Origin: an uncultured Finegoldia sp.
GTDB lineage: Bacteria > Bacillota > Clostridia > Tissierellales > Peptoniphilaceae
Assembly (NCBI RefSeq): GCF_947252345.1
Contig: NZ_CAMXVC010000003.1
Location: 15,001-79,000 of the forward strand
Length of the DNA: 64,000 nucleotides
Reading direction: 5' to 3'
The notes beneath the pieces are model-generated. The model did no database searches. It was not told the origin of the DNA and saw only the letters and a program-made list of their open reading frames with translations. Positions 29,127 through 38,160 of the stretch are shown here, piece by piece (the first letter of the stretch is position 1; every line of letters begins with the position of its first letter). Position numbers and translations under genes: made by a program.

Positions 29127-29147
29127 AACACTTCCTCCTCTTAACGA

Positions 29148-29435
29148 TTATTGTTCGTCAACTCTAACAACCATATATCTAATGATTTGGTCGATTAGTC
29201 TACATCTTCTTTCGATTTCTTTAACGAATTTAGGGTCTAAATCGAAGTTTACGATATAATAATATCCTTCTTTGATGTAGTTAATTTCATAAGCTAATTT
29301 TCTTTTTCCCCAATCGTGAACTTCTTCAAGTTTACCATTTTCGTCGATAACTTGTTGAATCCTTGAGAATACAGTATTTCTATCTTCTTCAGATAAATCT
29401 GGTTTAAAGATTAGCACTAATTCATATTTGTTCAT
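29148..29435 (-). CDS. rpsF: 30S ribosomal protein S6
   Basis: The 95-residue protein begins [19 protein letters not shown] and has the S6 segments [14 protein letters not shown] and [14 protein letters not shown]. It forms a heterodimer with S18 on the small subunit. The 5' leader contains a hairpin that encloses part of the SD, a candidate S6:S18 autoregulatory element. Confidence 0.97.
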   Translation of the reverse strand: MNKYELVLIFKPDLSEEDRNTVFSRIQQVIDENGKLEEVHDWGKRKLAYEINYIKEGYYYIVNFDLDPKFVKEIERRCRLIDQIIRYMVVRVDEQ

Positions 29436-29444
29436 ATGACACCT

Positions 29445-29479
29445 CCTTGTGGTCTATTTGGCTCCTTCTTGGAGCAAGG
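29445..29479 (-). promoter_or_regulatory. Candidate S6:S18 autoregulatory leader of the rpsF operon
   Basis: On the minus strand the leader folds as outer stem CCTTG/CAAGG and inner stem GCTCC/GGAGC (AAGAA loop), with an asymmetric internal loop of about a dozen bases on the 3' side. The outer stem takes up part of the AAGGAGG SD. This resembles the known S6:S18 binding leaders in position and shape, but the conserved CCG bulge is not clearly present (CCA instead). Confidence 0.45.
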
Positions 29480-29491
29480 ATTTACCCATAT

Positions 29492-29520
29492 ATATTAACA
29501 CAAATGAATTTCAATTACAA
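29492..29520 (-). promoter_or_regulatory. Promoter for rpsF-ssb-rpsR
   Basis: On the minus strand TTGTAA (29515-29520), a 17-bp spacer and TAATAT (29492-29497). Transcription would start just ahead of the leader hairpin. Confidence 0.72.
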
Positions 29521-29563
29521 CAAATTTTTCAAAAAAATTTTGCTAATATTGCTTGTTTTTTAT

Positions 29564-29591
29564 TTGCCACGGTTTTATGTTCTATGATAAT
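29564..29591 (+). promoter_or_regulatory. Promoter for the TIM-barrel/bioY pair
   Basis: TTGCCA (29564-29569), a 16-bp spacer and GATAAT (29586-29591) lie about 35 nt upstream of the ATG. Confidence 0.6.
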
Positions 29592-29625
29592 ATAAAATAA
29601 AGTTTTATTAAAAGGAGAATTTTTT

Positions 29626-30318
29626 ATGGAAAAAAAATTTGTACCAGAAGTCGAGTCAAATTTGAGACACAGACTCGTCCACGTTCCTGAATCAATTTAC
29701 AAAGCTTCGGGGATTACTGTGTTGGGAAAAAGAATAAAATCTCTCGTTTTCACAACTGACATTGCGATTATTAACAACACAAATGGACATGCAATTATGG
29801 CGGTGTATCCTTTTACGCCAACTTTGGCAATCACAAATGCTATCATTAGTTCATCATCACTTCCTGTGTTTGCCGGCGTCGGTGGTGGAATCACATCAGG
29901 ACCTAGAAGTGTTAATATGGCGTTGCAAGCAGAAATGATGGGAGCTTATGGTGTCATCGTCAATGCGCCGATGAAAAATGAAACGATAAGAGAAATGAAA
30001 AAAGTTTTGGATATTCCAATAGTCGCTACAATCGTATCGACATTTGATGATATCGAAGGAAAAATCGATGCAGGTGCTGCGATTTTAAATGTTTCCGGTG
30101 GAAAAAACACAGCAAAACTTGTTCGAGAAATAAGAGAAAAAGTTGGCGATAAGTTTCCGATTATTGCAACAGGTGGCGACAACGACCAAAATATAACGGA
30201 TACAATTAGTGCTGGTGCAAATGCTTTAACATACACTCCGCCTACTTCAGGAGAAATTTTCCACAGCGTTATGGCAAATTACAGACAAAATATGAGGGAC
30301 AAGCAAGATGAAGAATAG
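29626..30318 (+). CDS. Putative TIM-barrel protein of unknown function (230 aa)
   Basis: The sequence alternates strands and helices like a (beta/alpha)8 barrel with glycine-rich loops at strand ends (FAGVGGGITSGPR, ILNVSGGKNTAKL, IIATGGDND, ALTYTPPTSGE). This resembles phosphate-binding barrels such as ThiG or the HisA/HisF group, but I do not recognise a specific enzyme. There are no transmembrane segments. It overlaps the start of bioY by 11 nt, so the two are co-expressed. A link to biotin metabolism is only suggested by that overlap. SD is AAAGGAG. Confidence 0.7.
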   Translation: MEKKFVPEVESNLRHRLVHVPESIYKASGITVLGKRIKSLVFTTDIAIINNTNGHAIMAVYPFTPTLAITNAIISSSSLPVFAGVGGGITSGPRSVNMALQAEMMGAYGVIVNAPMKNETIREMKKVLDIPIVATIVSTFDDIEGKIDAGAAILNVSGGKNTAKLVREIREKVGDKFPIIATGGDNDQNITDTISAGANALTYTPPTSGEIFHSVMANYRQNMRDKQDEE

Positions 30319-30841
30319 TCTTAACACAAAAGAATTAATAAAGGCCGCTCTTTTTGCAGCTCTAATAATTGTAGGCTCGTATCTAATTGTTCCGCTTTAT
30401 CCCGTTCCGATTTCATTACAGAGTTTGTTTGCCATCGCTTCGGGATATTATTTAAAGAAAAATTACTCCAACATATCGGTTGCTTTGTATATAATCCTTG
30501 GCTTGATAGGTCTTCCTGTCTTTGCAGGTGGAAAAGGTGGAATACAAACAGTTTTTTCTCCTACGTTTGGATATTTGATAGGATTTTTGTTGCAAACTTT
30601 CTATGTTAAATACCAAAAAAGAAATTTATCAACTGCTAAATTATTTTTTATGTTTATCATAGCTTCACTTATTATATACGCTTGTGGGGTTGTGTATATG
30701 GGATTTTATTTTAAGTTTACAAATAAGCATTTTGATATAATGAAATTATTGTTCACGGGAATGATTATTTTTATTCCTGGTGATGTTTTGAAAGCTGTTT
30801 TGTTCAGTTTTGTTACAAAGAGAATAGAAAAATACATTTAA
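30308..30841 (+). CDS. bioY: Biotin transporter S component BioY
   Basis: The 177-residue integral membrane protein has about six hydrophobic helices and the BioY signature GLPVFAGGKGGIQTVFSPTFGYLIGF spread across residues 66-91. BioY binds biotin and couples to the shared EcfA1-EcfA2-EcfT module, which is encoded at 1214-3701. There is no dedicated bioMN here. The start overlaps the TIM-barrel gene, and its SD is weak, so translation is probably coupled. The transcript ends at the hairpin at 30839-30889. Confidence 0.94.
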   Translation: MKNSLNTKELIKAALFAALIIVGSYLIVPLYPVPISLQSLFAIASGYYLKKNYSNISVALYIILGLIGLPVFAGGKGGIQTVFSPTFGYLIGFLLQTFYVKYQKRNLSTAKLFFMFIIASLIIYACGVVYMGFYFKFTNKHFDIMKLLFTGMIIFIPGDVLKAVLFSFVTKRIEKYI

Positions 30842-30889
30842 AAAAAATCACGTGGGTACGTTTTAACGCACTCACGTGACTTTTTTTAT
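30839..30889. terminator. Bidirectional terminator between bioY and fni
   Basis: The stem TCACGTG (30848-30854) with CACGTGA (30873-30879) and inner imperfect pairs is flanked by an A run on the left and TTTTTTT on the right. It serves two convergent genes. Confidence 0.85.
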
Positions 30890-31896
30890 TCTGTGATTTC
30901 CTTTAATTTCCCGAAAACTTTGTAGTCTATTTTTTTGAGCTCTTGTATGTTTTTTGCTCCGAGCATAACCATCATCATTTTTGTTTTGTAGATAAGGCTG
31001 TCCATAAATTCCTTAGCAAATTCATAGCCTCCGTGCATCAAATACGATAACACTTCGCCACTCATAGCTGTCATATCTGCTCCCAGAACAATTGATTTTA
31101 CGATATCAACTGCTGTTCTAATTCCGCCGCTTGCAATAAGGAATAAGTCATCAGGTTTGTCTTTTAAATCTATTAAAATCTTAGCTGTTGGGATTCCCCA
31201 GCAGTAAAATTCAGAAAATTCCATATCAAATCTTCTGTTGTCCTCGATTTCGCAGAAATTTGTTCCCCCGTGTCCGGCAATATCAATGTATCTGACGCCC
31301 AAATCGTATAAATCCAACACATTTTTTTTGCTCATACCAAATCCAACTTCCTTAACGATTATAGGTACGTCTACATTTTCTAAAATATTTTTGATATTGT
31401 CCTTGATCCCTCTAAATTCGCGGTCTCCTTCTTCCATTATCAACTCTTGAATAGGATTCAAATGAAGACCGAACATATCACAATCTATCATCTGTATTGC
31501 TTTTTTTACATCGTCCAAGCTTTCTCTTGCGGATAAATTCCCAATGACGATGCTTTCGTTTTTTGGAAGATTTTCCCTTACAAGTTCAAAACTTTCTACA
31601 GCTTCTTCTTCTAAAAGTCCAATTTTTTGGCTTCCAACTGCCATTGGAATATTAAAAGTTTTGCACAATCTTGCCAAATCTTCGTTGATGTCACAACAAG
31701 AATCTCCACCACCTGTCATGGCATTAATCATAAATGGATAGTCTATTTTTTTTCCATTGAAATTTATAGATAAATCGACATCTTTTATGTCAATTTCCGG
31801 CAATGATGTGTGTTCAAGGTATATACAATCCAACAAATTGTTGCCTTTGTATTCTGATTTCAAATAATTTTCAATGTGTTCTTGTTTTCTCTCCAC
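30886..31896 (-). CDS. fni: Type 2 isopentenyl-diphosphate delta-isomerase (FMN-dependent)
   Basis: The 336-residue TIM-barrel flavoenzyme interconverts IPP and DMAPP. Family marks are R-K-x-E-H at the N terminus (ERKQEH), MTGGG near residue 60, VGSQKIGL, HLNPIQE with the catalytic region, and IASGGIRT for FMN phosphate binding. The start codon is GTG at 31896 behind AGGGGGT. Type 2 isomerases usually accompany the mevalonate pathway, which suggests this host makes isoprenoids that way; no other mevalonate gene is visible here. It follows the LCP gene by 27 nt. Confidence 0.94.
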   Translation of the reverse strand: MERKQEHIENYLKSEYKGNNLLDCIYLEHTSLPEIDIKDVDLSINFNGKKIDYPFMINAMTGGGDSCCDINEDLARLCKTFNIPMAVGSQKIGLLEEEAVESFELVRENLPKNESIVIGNLSARESLDDVKKAIQMIDCDMFGLHLNPIQELIMEEGDREFRGIKDNIKNILENVDVPIIVKEVGFGMSKKNVLDLYDLGVRYIDIAGHGGTNFCEIEDNRRFDMEFSEFYCWGIPTAKILIDLKDKPDDLFLIASGGIRTAVDIVKSIVLGADMTAMSGEVLSYLMHGGYEFAKEFMDSLIYKTKMMMVMLGAKNIQELKKIDYKVFGKLKEITE

Positions 31897-31923
31897 AAAT
31901 ATACCCCCTAAGAGACAAAACCT

Positions 31924-32883
31924 CTAATTATTTTGATTCTCGTTGTTGTCTTCGTTGTCTTCTTTGTTTTCGTCGTTAGTGGTTTGTTCATCTAATTTGT
32001 ATTCAGCAAATAATCTGTCTACAATTTCCGATGTTTGTTCTTTGTCAGCGATATACCAGCTAATTCCATCATCTTTGTACTCGCCCGGTAAAATGTAGCT
32101 GTGTATTTTGTCAGGTGAAAAGTTTGGCAATTTTGTCAAATACGCCGTCATATCCCCTAAAGGAATATTGGTCTTAACATCTTTTTTGAAAATTTCAATC
32201 ATTTTTGGTAATTTTGTAATGTTAGAAGGACTAACCAATTGGTTCAACAATGTTTTTAAAAAATAATGTTGATTTTTAATTCTGGATTCATCAGAACCAC
32301 CAAAAGGATGTCTAGCTCTTACATATTGCAACGCCTCGTCACCGTTTAGTTTCGATTTTCCAACCGGTATGTGAATATGTCTTGATTCAACGTTGATTTC
32401 AACTGGAGAGTCCACTTCAACTCCTCCCATTGCATCAACGATGTGCTCTACGCTGTCAAAATTTATCTCTGCGTAGTAGTCAATGTCCAATCCCAACAAA
32501 TTTCTCAAAGCCTTCAACGAACCTTTTGGTCCCTCATAAGCGTGCGCTGCATTTACTTTGTGGATATTTCCGTTCAATCTGATTTGAGTATCTCTAGGAA
32601 TTGAAAGTATATCAACATTCCCTGTGTTGAAATTGACTTTGCACACCATAATCGTATCGGACCTTTGATGGTCTGTCGAACTAACTTCCTTGTCTATTCC
32701 CAATAATACAAACAAAAATTCATCCGGAATGTTTTGTTCAATTACGTTGTTTTTTCCTAATTCATCGCCTTTAATGTCGGAGCCTGTTGTTTTTAAACTT
32801 CCCAAAAATTTACCAGCACCAAAATATCCTCCCAAGAATAATGCTAGTGATATAAAAAAGACAATAACAGCCCTTTTCTTCAT
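31924..32883 (-). CDS. LytR-CpsA-Psr (LCP) family glycopolymer ligase
   Basis: The protein is membrane-anchored (helix at about 5-25) with an extracellular LCP domain. Motifs include RSDTIMVCKVN, the arginine-rich pocket SIPRDTQIR and the late YVRARHPFGGSDESRIKNQ. LCP enzymes attach teichoic acids or capsule to peptidoglycan. The start is the ATG at 32883 because GGAGG stands 5 nt before it; an in-frame ATG at 32904 lies upstream of that SD. The C-terminal 20 residues are Asp/Glu/Asn-rich, like the tail of the VanY-like protein. The start lies 34 nt after the terminator of the upstream activator gene. Confidence 0.93.
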   Translation of the reverse strand: MKKRAVIVFFISLALFLGGYFGAGKFLGSLKTTGSDIKGDELGKNNVIEQNIPDEFLFVLLGIDKEVSSTDHQRSDTIMVCKVNFNTGNVDILSIPRDTQIRLNGNIHKVNAAHAYEGPKGSLKALRNLLGLDIDYYAEINFDSVEHIVDAMGGVEVDSPVEINVESRHIHIPVGKSKLNGDEALQYVRARHPFGGSDESRIKNQHYFLKTLLNQLVSPSNITKLPKMIEIFKKDVKTNIPLGDMTAYLTKLPNFSPDKIHSYILPGEYKDDGISWYIADKEQTSEIVDRLFAEYKLDEQTTNDENKEDNEDNNENQNN

Positions 32884-32911
32884 TTTTTCCTCCAATTTTT
32901 TCATATATTAA

Positions 32912-32942
32912 TAGAAAAAGCACTCGGCATAACCAGTGCTTT
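32912..32942 (-). terminator. Intrinsic terminator after the HgdC-like activator gene
   Basis: On the minus strand the stem AAAGCACT/AGTGCTTT with a 10-nt loop is followed by TTCT. It is close to the LCP start. Confidence 0.8.
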
Positions 32943-33007
32943 GTCATACGCTTATTTAATTATATCAAAAACAATAAAAATGTACACTAATTTTATTTTT
33001 ATGAAAA

Positions 33008-36000
33008 TTAATTTTTGATTTTTTCTTTTGCTTGTGAAAGCATAAGTTTGATTCTGTTTATTTGATTAACCTCGCTTGCTCCTGGGTCATAATCAATCGG
33101 AATAATATTTGACTGTGGGTACAATTGTCTTATCCTTTTTATTACACCTTTACCTGTGATGTGGTTTGGAAGACAACCAAATGGTTGAATGCAGACAATA
33201 TTGTTGGCGTTGATGTGGATTAATTCAATCATTTCAGCAGTCAACAGCCACCCTTCTCCGTATTGATTTCCGAGTGATACAATTTCTTGTGCGTAATCTT
33301 CGAGTTGTTGAATTGTAAGTGGATGAGTGAATTTTGATTGTTTTAATCTACTTCTAATGTATTTTCTGTAGTGTTCTATGAATTTCACTCCCATATTGCA
33401 CATAAATCCTGTGAATTTTGACTTCGACAAGAAATTTCCCTTGTGATATTCATTTCTGAGACAATACAACACAAAGTCTATCAAATCTGGCATAACAACT
33501 TCGCATCCTTCTTTTTCCAAGAGAATTTGTAAATTATTGTTAGCTTGAGGTAAATATTTTACTAAAATTTCTCCTACTATTCCAACTTTTGGTTTATTTG
33601 TATCGTCAAGTTCGATTTTAGAAAAATCATCAATGATTTCGTCGACAGTTTTTTTGAAAAATTTATTACTCGATTTCAGAACTCTTTTTTTGCATTCTTT
33701 AATCCATTTGGATTTCAAAATATCTGTTTGTTTTTCTTTTTCGTAAGCTCTTGTGTAATTTGACAATCGCATTATCAAATCCCCATACAAAATAGCCACT
33801 ATCAATTTTTGAAAAACTAAAGGAGATATTTTGAATCCTTCGTTTTTTTCGATTTTTTGCCAGGAAAGTGCTATTACCGGAATTTTTTCATATCCCGCTT
33901 CTTTCAAAGCTTTTCTTATAAATCCAACGTAGTTACTGGCTCTGCACGCTCCTCCAGTTTGAGTCATTAGTAGAGCTAATTTATCAGTGTCGTATCTTCC
34001 AGAATTTATAGCTTCCATCATTTGTCCAACAACTGTGATTGATGGATAACACGCATCGTTGTTTACATATTTTAGTCCCTCGTCTATTACTTTTGAATTT
34101 ACATCTTTCAAAAATTCAATTTTATATCCGCTGTTTTTTAGAAGTGACTCCATAATTTCGAAATGATCGGGTGCCATTTGTGGTGCTAAAATCGTGTACG
34201 TCTCCTTCATTTTCTCCGTGAACTCTACTTTTTCAACGTGATATGATTGTTTGACATTAGCTACGAATTTTTGTTTTTCCAACGCTTCTATCAAAGAGCG
34301 TATTCTTATTTTTACAGCTCCCAAGTTGCTTATCTCGTCAATTTTTAATACAGTGTATATTTTACCCTTCGCCGATAAAATTTCGTTGACCTGGTCAGTT
34401 GTAACGGCATCTATACCGCATCCAAACGAATTTAGTTGCACCATTTCTAAATCCTTGTTGTTTCCCACAATTTCAGCAGCTCTGTAAAGTCTCGAGTGGT
34501 AAACCCACTGATCCAACACTCTCAAATCGCTGTCCACATCATCGTCATAATCAATTATTGAATCTTCTGACAAAACGGCTAGTCCAAGTGATGTTATCAG
34601 TTCTGGTATTCCGTGGTTTATTTCAGAGTCAATATGGTAAGGTCTACCTGCAAGAACAATCGCCTTTTTTTTCATTTCTCTCAGTTTCACTAGAGCTTTT
34701 TTGCCTTCGATTTTTACATCTCTTCTGTATTTTTCGAGTTCGTCCCAAGCTCTGTCAACACTGTTAGATATTTCCTTGTCTGCTATTTTCAATTCTTTTA
34801 ATTCTTCTATTAGTCTTTTTTTCAATTTGTCCTTATCTTGGAAAGAAATGAAAGGATTGAAGTATTTTACATTTTTGATTTTATCGACGTTGTTTTTTAT
34901 CACCTCGGGATATCCCGTAACCACAGGACAATTGATGTGATTATTGGCCTTGTCGTACTCTTTTTTTTCGTAAAAAACCGATGGATAAAATATAATATCT
35001 ACGTTTTTTTCAAGTAAATCTTCGATGTGTCCATGAACTAATTTCGCAGGATAGCAACAAGTTTCGCTTGTTATAGTTGAGATTCCCTTTTCGTAGATTT
35101 TCCTGGATGATTTCGATGACAACACAACTCTGTATCCTAAATTAGTGAAGAAAGTGTGCCAGAAAGGATAATTTTCATACATATTCAAGACTCTGGCAAT
35201 GCCAACTGTCGCTTTTGATTTTTCTTTTGGCAAACTTGTGTACCTGAATAATCTCATGTTTTTGTAATCGTACAAATTTGGTAATTTGTCTTTTTTGTCG
35301 AGAATAATTCCAGCTCCACGTTCACATCTATTTCCTGTCACGAAATTTTTTCCGTTTGCAAATTTGTTTATGGTCAATTTGCAATGGTTCGAGCAGTATT
35401 TACACTCTGATTGCTCTTGTGTGTAATCAAATTTTTCAAGTTCATCTTGTGACAAAATCGTAGAATATCCCGTCGATTTTTCCTTTGATAAAAGTGCCAT
35501 TCCCATAGCTCCCATAAGTCCAGATATATTAGGCCTTGTTGGAACTTTCCCTGTTATTTTTTCGAATGCTCGTAATATCGCATCTCCATAGAATGTTCCA
35601 CCTTGAACGACTATATGTTCTCCTAATTTTGATGGATCTCTTAGCTTGATTACTTTTTGAATGGCATTTTTGATTACTGAATAGCAAAGCCCTGCTGCTA
35701 TATCACTTACGCTAGCGCCTTCTTTTTGCGCTTGTTTTACCTTTGAGTTCATAAAAACAGTGCATCTTGACCCTAAATCAACCGGATTTTCTGATTCGAG
35801 AGCTTTTTGTTGAAATTCTTGTACGCTTAGGTTCAGACTGTGGGCAAATGTCTCGATAAACGAACCGCAACCAGAAGAACACGCTTCGTTTAATTGAATA
35901 GAGTCAATTATTCCATCTTTTACGTGCATTGCTTTCATATCCTGTCCGCCTATATCCAAAACGAAATCAACTTTCGGGTCAAAATATCTCGCAGCAGTCA

Positions 36001-37213
36001 AGTGTGCTATTGTTTCAACCTCTCCGAAATCGACCGACAATGCTTGTTTGATAAAATCCTCACCATAGCCAGTTATTCCTGTGCCTGCAATTTTTTGATT
36101 TTTGTTCAATTTTGAATAAATCACAGATATTTGTTCTTTTACTAAATCCAGTGGATTACCTTGATTATTCGCATAAAAATCATAAACAATATTACAATCT
36201 TCATCAATCACTACAATTTTACTAGTTGTTGAACCCGCATCAATGCCAATGTATAAGTTTCCCTGAACTTCGTCAATATTTTTGAATTTCACGTTTGATT
36301 TTTTATGATTTATGTAAAACTGTGATTTTTCTTCATCATTTTTAAATAAAGCTTCAAGGTTTAATTCTTCCGATGATTCTAGTTTTTTCTCGTAATGTCT
36401 GTTTAACAAATCTTCGTACTTCACTAATTTGCCATCCATTGATGATATTGCAGCTCCCAACGCTACAAAAACTTGTGCATTTTCAGGGCTGTAAAATGTA
36501 TTTACTCCGTCATCTAATGTAGTGACAAATCTATTTCTCAATTCAGATAAAAAATAAAGAGGTCCTCCCAAAAAAACAATATTTCCCTGAATAGGTCTTC
36601 CACAAGCGAGATTCGAAATTGTTTGGTTCACAACGGATTGAAACACGCTAACCGCCATATCTTCCTTTGTTGCCCCTTGATTTATAAGAGCTTGTATATC
36701 AGTCTTGGCATATACTCCACATCTACTTGCGATTGAAAAAATTTTTTTGTGATTTTTTGAAAGCTCATTCAAACCCGCCGCATCTGTTTTCAACAAAGAG
36801 GCCATTTGGTCGATGAATGCTCCCGTTCCTCCTGCACAGATGGAGTTCATACGCTGTTCTACATTTCCTTTTAAGTATGTTATTTTACTGTCTTCGCCGC
36901 CAAGTTCAATCGCTACATCAGCATTGGGGATATATTTTTTTATAGCAGTCGTGCCGGCTACCACTTCTTGAATAAATTCTATATTTAAATTATCCTCAAC
37001 ATACATTCCACCACTTCCAGTAACCATAATAGTGCAGTCACTGTTTTTAAATTCAGGATGACTTTCGTATGCTTTTTTGAGAACATTTTTGGTAGTTTCT
37101 TCGATATCAGAACGATGCCTTGTATATTCTTGGTACAAAATATTAAAATCTTTATCTATTATTACAAGCTTGACTGTAGTAGAACCTACATCCAATCCCA
37201 TGTGGATTTTCAT
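33008..37213 (-). CDS. Giant 2-hydroxyacyl-CoA dehydratase activator-like protein (two ASKHA domains + DUF2229 + HgdB-like region)
   Basis: The 1401-residue fusion has a first BcrAD/BadFG-type ATPase domain (about 1-275; GLDVGSTTVK, Cys126 in SICAGGTGAF and Cys165 in SRCGVY). A second copy follows (about 320-580; GIDAGSTTSK, EACSSGCGSF, SRCTVF). A cysteine cluster comes next (CKYCSNHCKL, about 635), then DUF2229-like and dehydratase-subunit-like segments (SETCCYPAKL, NSFGCGIDAV, NDACYPS, TGGACRASNY). The paired cysteines match those that hold the dimer-bridging [4Fe-4S] cluster in HgdC. HgdC-type activators inject an electron into a dehydratase at the cost of ATP. No dehydratase substrate genes are adjacent. 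It has its own promoter at 37246-37274. Confidence 0.9.
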   Translation of the reverse strand: MKIHMGLDVGSTTVKLVIIDKDFNILYQEYTRHRSDIEETTKNVLKKAYESHPEFKNSDCTIMVTGSGGMYVEDNLNIEFIQEVVAGTTAIKKYIPNADVAIELGGEDSKITYLKGNVEQRMNSICAGGTGAFIDQMASLLKTDAAGLNELSKNHKKIFSIASRCGVYAKTDIQALINQGATKEDMAVSVFQSVVNQTISNLACGRPIQGNIVFLGGPLYFLSELRNRFVTTLDDGVNTFYSPENAQVFVALGAAISSMDGKLVKYEDLLNRHYEKKLESSEELNLEALFKNDEEKSQFYINHKKSNVKFKNIDEVQGNLYIGIDAGSTTSKIVVIDEDCNIVYDFYANNQGNPLDLVKEQISVIYSKLNKNQKIAGTGITGYGEDFIKQALSVDFGEVETIAHLTAARYFDPKVDFVLDIGGQDMKAMHVKDGIIDSIQLNEACSSGCGSFIETFAHSLNLSVQEFQQKALESENPVDLGSRCTVFMNSKVKQAQKEGASVSDIAAGLCYSVIKNAIQKVIKLRDPSKLGEHIVVQGGTFYGDAILRAFEKITGKVPTRPNISGLMGAMGMALLSKEKSTGYSTILSQDELEKFDYTQEQSECKYCSNHCKLTINKFANGKNFVTGNRCERGAGIILDKKDKLPNLYDYKNMRLFRYTSLPKEKSKATVGIARVLNMYENYPFWHTFFTNLGYRVVLSSKSSRKIYEKGISTITSETCCYPAKLVHGHIEDLLEKNVDIIFYPSVFYEKKEYDKANNHINCPVVTGYPEVIKNNVDKIKNVKYFNPFISFQDKDKLKKRLIEELKELKIADKEISNSVDRAWDELEKYRRDVKIEGKKALVKLREMKKKAIVLAGRPYHIDSEINHGIPELITSLGLAVLSEDSIIDYDDDVDSDLRVLDQWVYHSRLYRAAEIVGNNKDLEMVQLNSFGCGIDAVTTDQVNEILSAKGKIYTVLKIDEISNLGAVKIRIRSLIEALEKQKFVANVKQSYHVEKVEFTEKMKETYTILAPQMAPDHFEIMESLLKNSGYKIEFLKDVNSKVIDEGLKYVNNDACYPSITVVGQMMEAINSGRYDTDKLALLMTQTGGACRASNYVGFIRKALKEAGYEKIPVIALSWQKIEKNEGFKISPLVFQKLIVAILYGDLIMRLSNYTRAYEKEKQTDILKSKWIKECKKRVLKSSNKFFKKTVDEIIDDFSKIELDDTNKPKVGIVGEILVKYLPQANNNLQILLEKEGCEVVMPDLIDFVLYCLRNEYHKGNFLSKSKFTGFMCNMGVKFIEHYRKYIRSRLKQSKFTHPLTIQQLEDYAQEIVSLGNQYGEGWLLTAEMIELIHINANNIVCIQPFGCLPNHITGKGVIKRIRQLYPQSNIIPIDYDPGASEVNQINRIKLMLSQAKEKIKN

Positions 37214-37245
37214 TGCACTATTCCCTCCAAATTCTATATCTAGTT

Positions 37246-37274
37246 AGTATATTGCAAATTTGAAAAAAGTTCAA
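37246..37274 (-). promoter_or_regulatory. Promoter for the HgdC-like activator gene
   Basis: On the minus strand TTGAAC (37269-37274), a 17-bp spacer and TATACT (37246-37251) lie between the radical SAM gene and the activator gene. Confidence 0.68.
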
Positions 37275-37278
37275 CTAA

Positions 37279-38160
37279 TTAGTTATTATATGTTTTAATT
37301 TTTCTATTAATCTGTGAAATAACTTTTAATTTATCACAAGACCATTTAGGAAGATAAAGCTTGGGTTTAAATGCGTCACCTGTCATTCTGTGAACAACAG
37401 TATTTTCGTTTAATATTTTAAAACTGTCGACTACCCAATCAGTGTATTCATCCATCGTCAAAATCTTGAAGGGGTTTTTCTGATAATAATCGTACAATCT
37501 GCAATCTGTTTGTATATATAATGAATGAATTTTAATCCCCCAAATATTATGCCTTTGCGTTTGATATACGCTATTTAAAAAATCCTCCTCTTTTTCAAAC
37601 GGAAGGCCTGCAATAATATGGGAGATAACTTTAATACCATTGTCCATAAGTTTATCCGCCATATCAAAGTACAAATTATTGTCGAATGCTCGATTGATTA
37701 ATTTCACAGTCGACTCTTTTGTGGATTGAAGCCCCATCTCAACCCACACGTCAACTTTTTTATTTAATTCAACCAAAAGTTTTATTTTATCATCGTCTAA
37801 GCAGTCGCATCTTGTAGCGATGTCCAACACCAAAACATTTTCGTTGTCAATCGCGTCGTAATATAATTTTTCTAGTTCATTTACAGGTTTAAATGTGTTG
37901 GTGAACGATTGAAAATACGCAATAAATTTTTCCGCTTTTTTCTTTTCTGAGAGTCTTTTGATTTGCAAATCCACTTGCTCTTTTATTGAATAATCCTTAA
38001 ACGTGAACTCTCCCGAACCACTTTCAGAGCAAAATATACAGCCATTTGATTTCACTCTATTAGGACAACTAAAACCACCGTCCAGCGGCAACTTGTACAA
38101 TTTAGTCTTATATGTTTGTCTTAAATAATCACTCAATCTATTTATCTTTATTTTCTTCAC
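37279..38160 (-). CDS. Radical SAM protein, YhcC-like (TIGR01212 family)
   Basis: The 293-residue protein has a Fe-S/SAM site around CPNRVKSNGCIFC, a glycine and polar pattern typical of the SAM barrel, and the ATRCDCL and WVEMGLQS segments of the YhcC/TIGR01212 group, which is related to Elp3-like radical SAM proteins. The function of the family is not established. I start it at the GTG at 38160 because AGGAGG lies 4 nt before it; the longer frame to 38220 runs deep into tadA and gives an N terminus unlike the family. It overlaps tadA by 23 nt. Confidence 0.88.
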   Translation of the reverse strand: MKKIKINRLSDYLRQTYKTKLYKLPLDGGFSCPNRVKSNGCIFCSESGSGEFTFKDYSIKEQVDLQIKRLSEKKKAEKFIAYFQSFTNTFKPVNELEKLYYDAIDNENVLVLDIATRCDCLDDDKIKLLVELNKKVDVWVEMGLQSTKESTVKLINRAFDNNLYFDMADKLMDNGIKVISHIIAGLPFEKEEDFLNSVYQTQRHNIWGIKIHSLYIQTDCRLYDYYQKNPFKILTMDEYTDWVVDSFKILNENTVVHRMTGDAFKPKLYLPKWSCDKLKVISQINRKIKTYNN

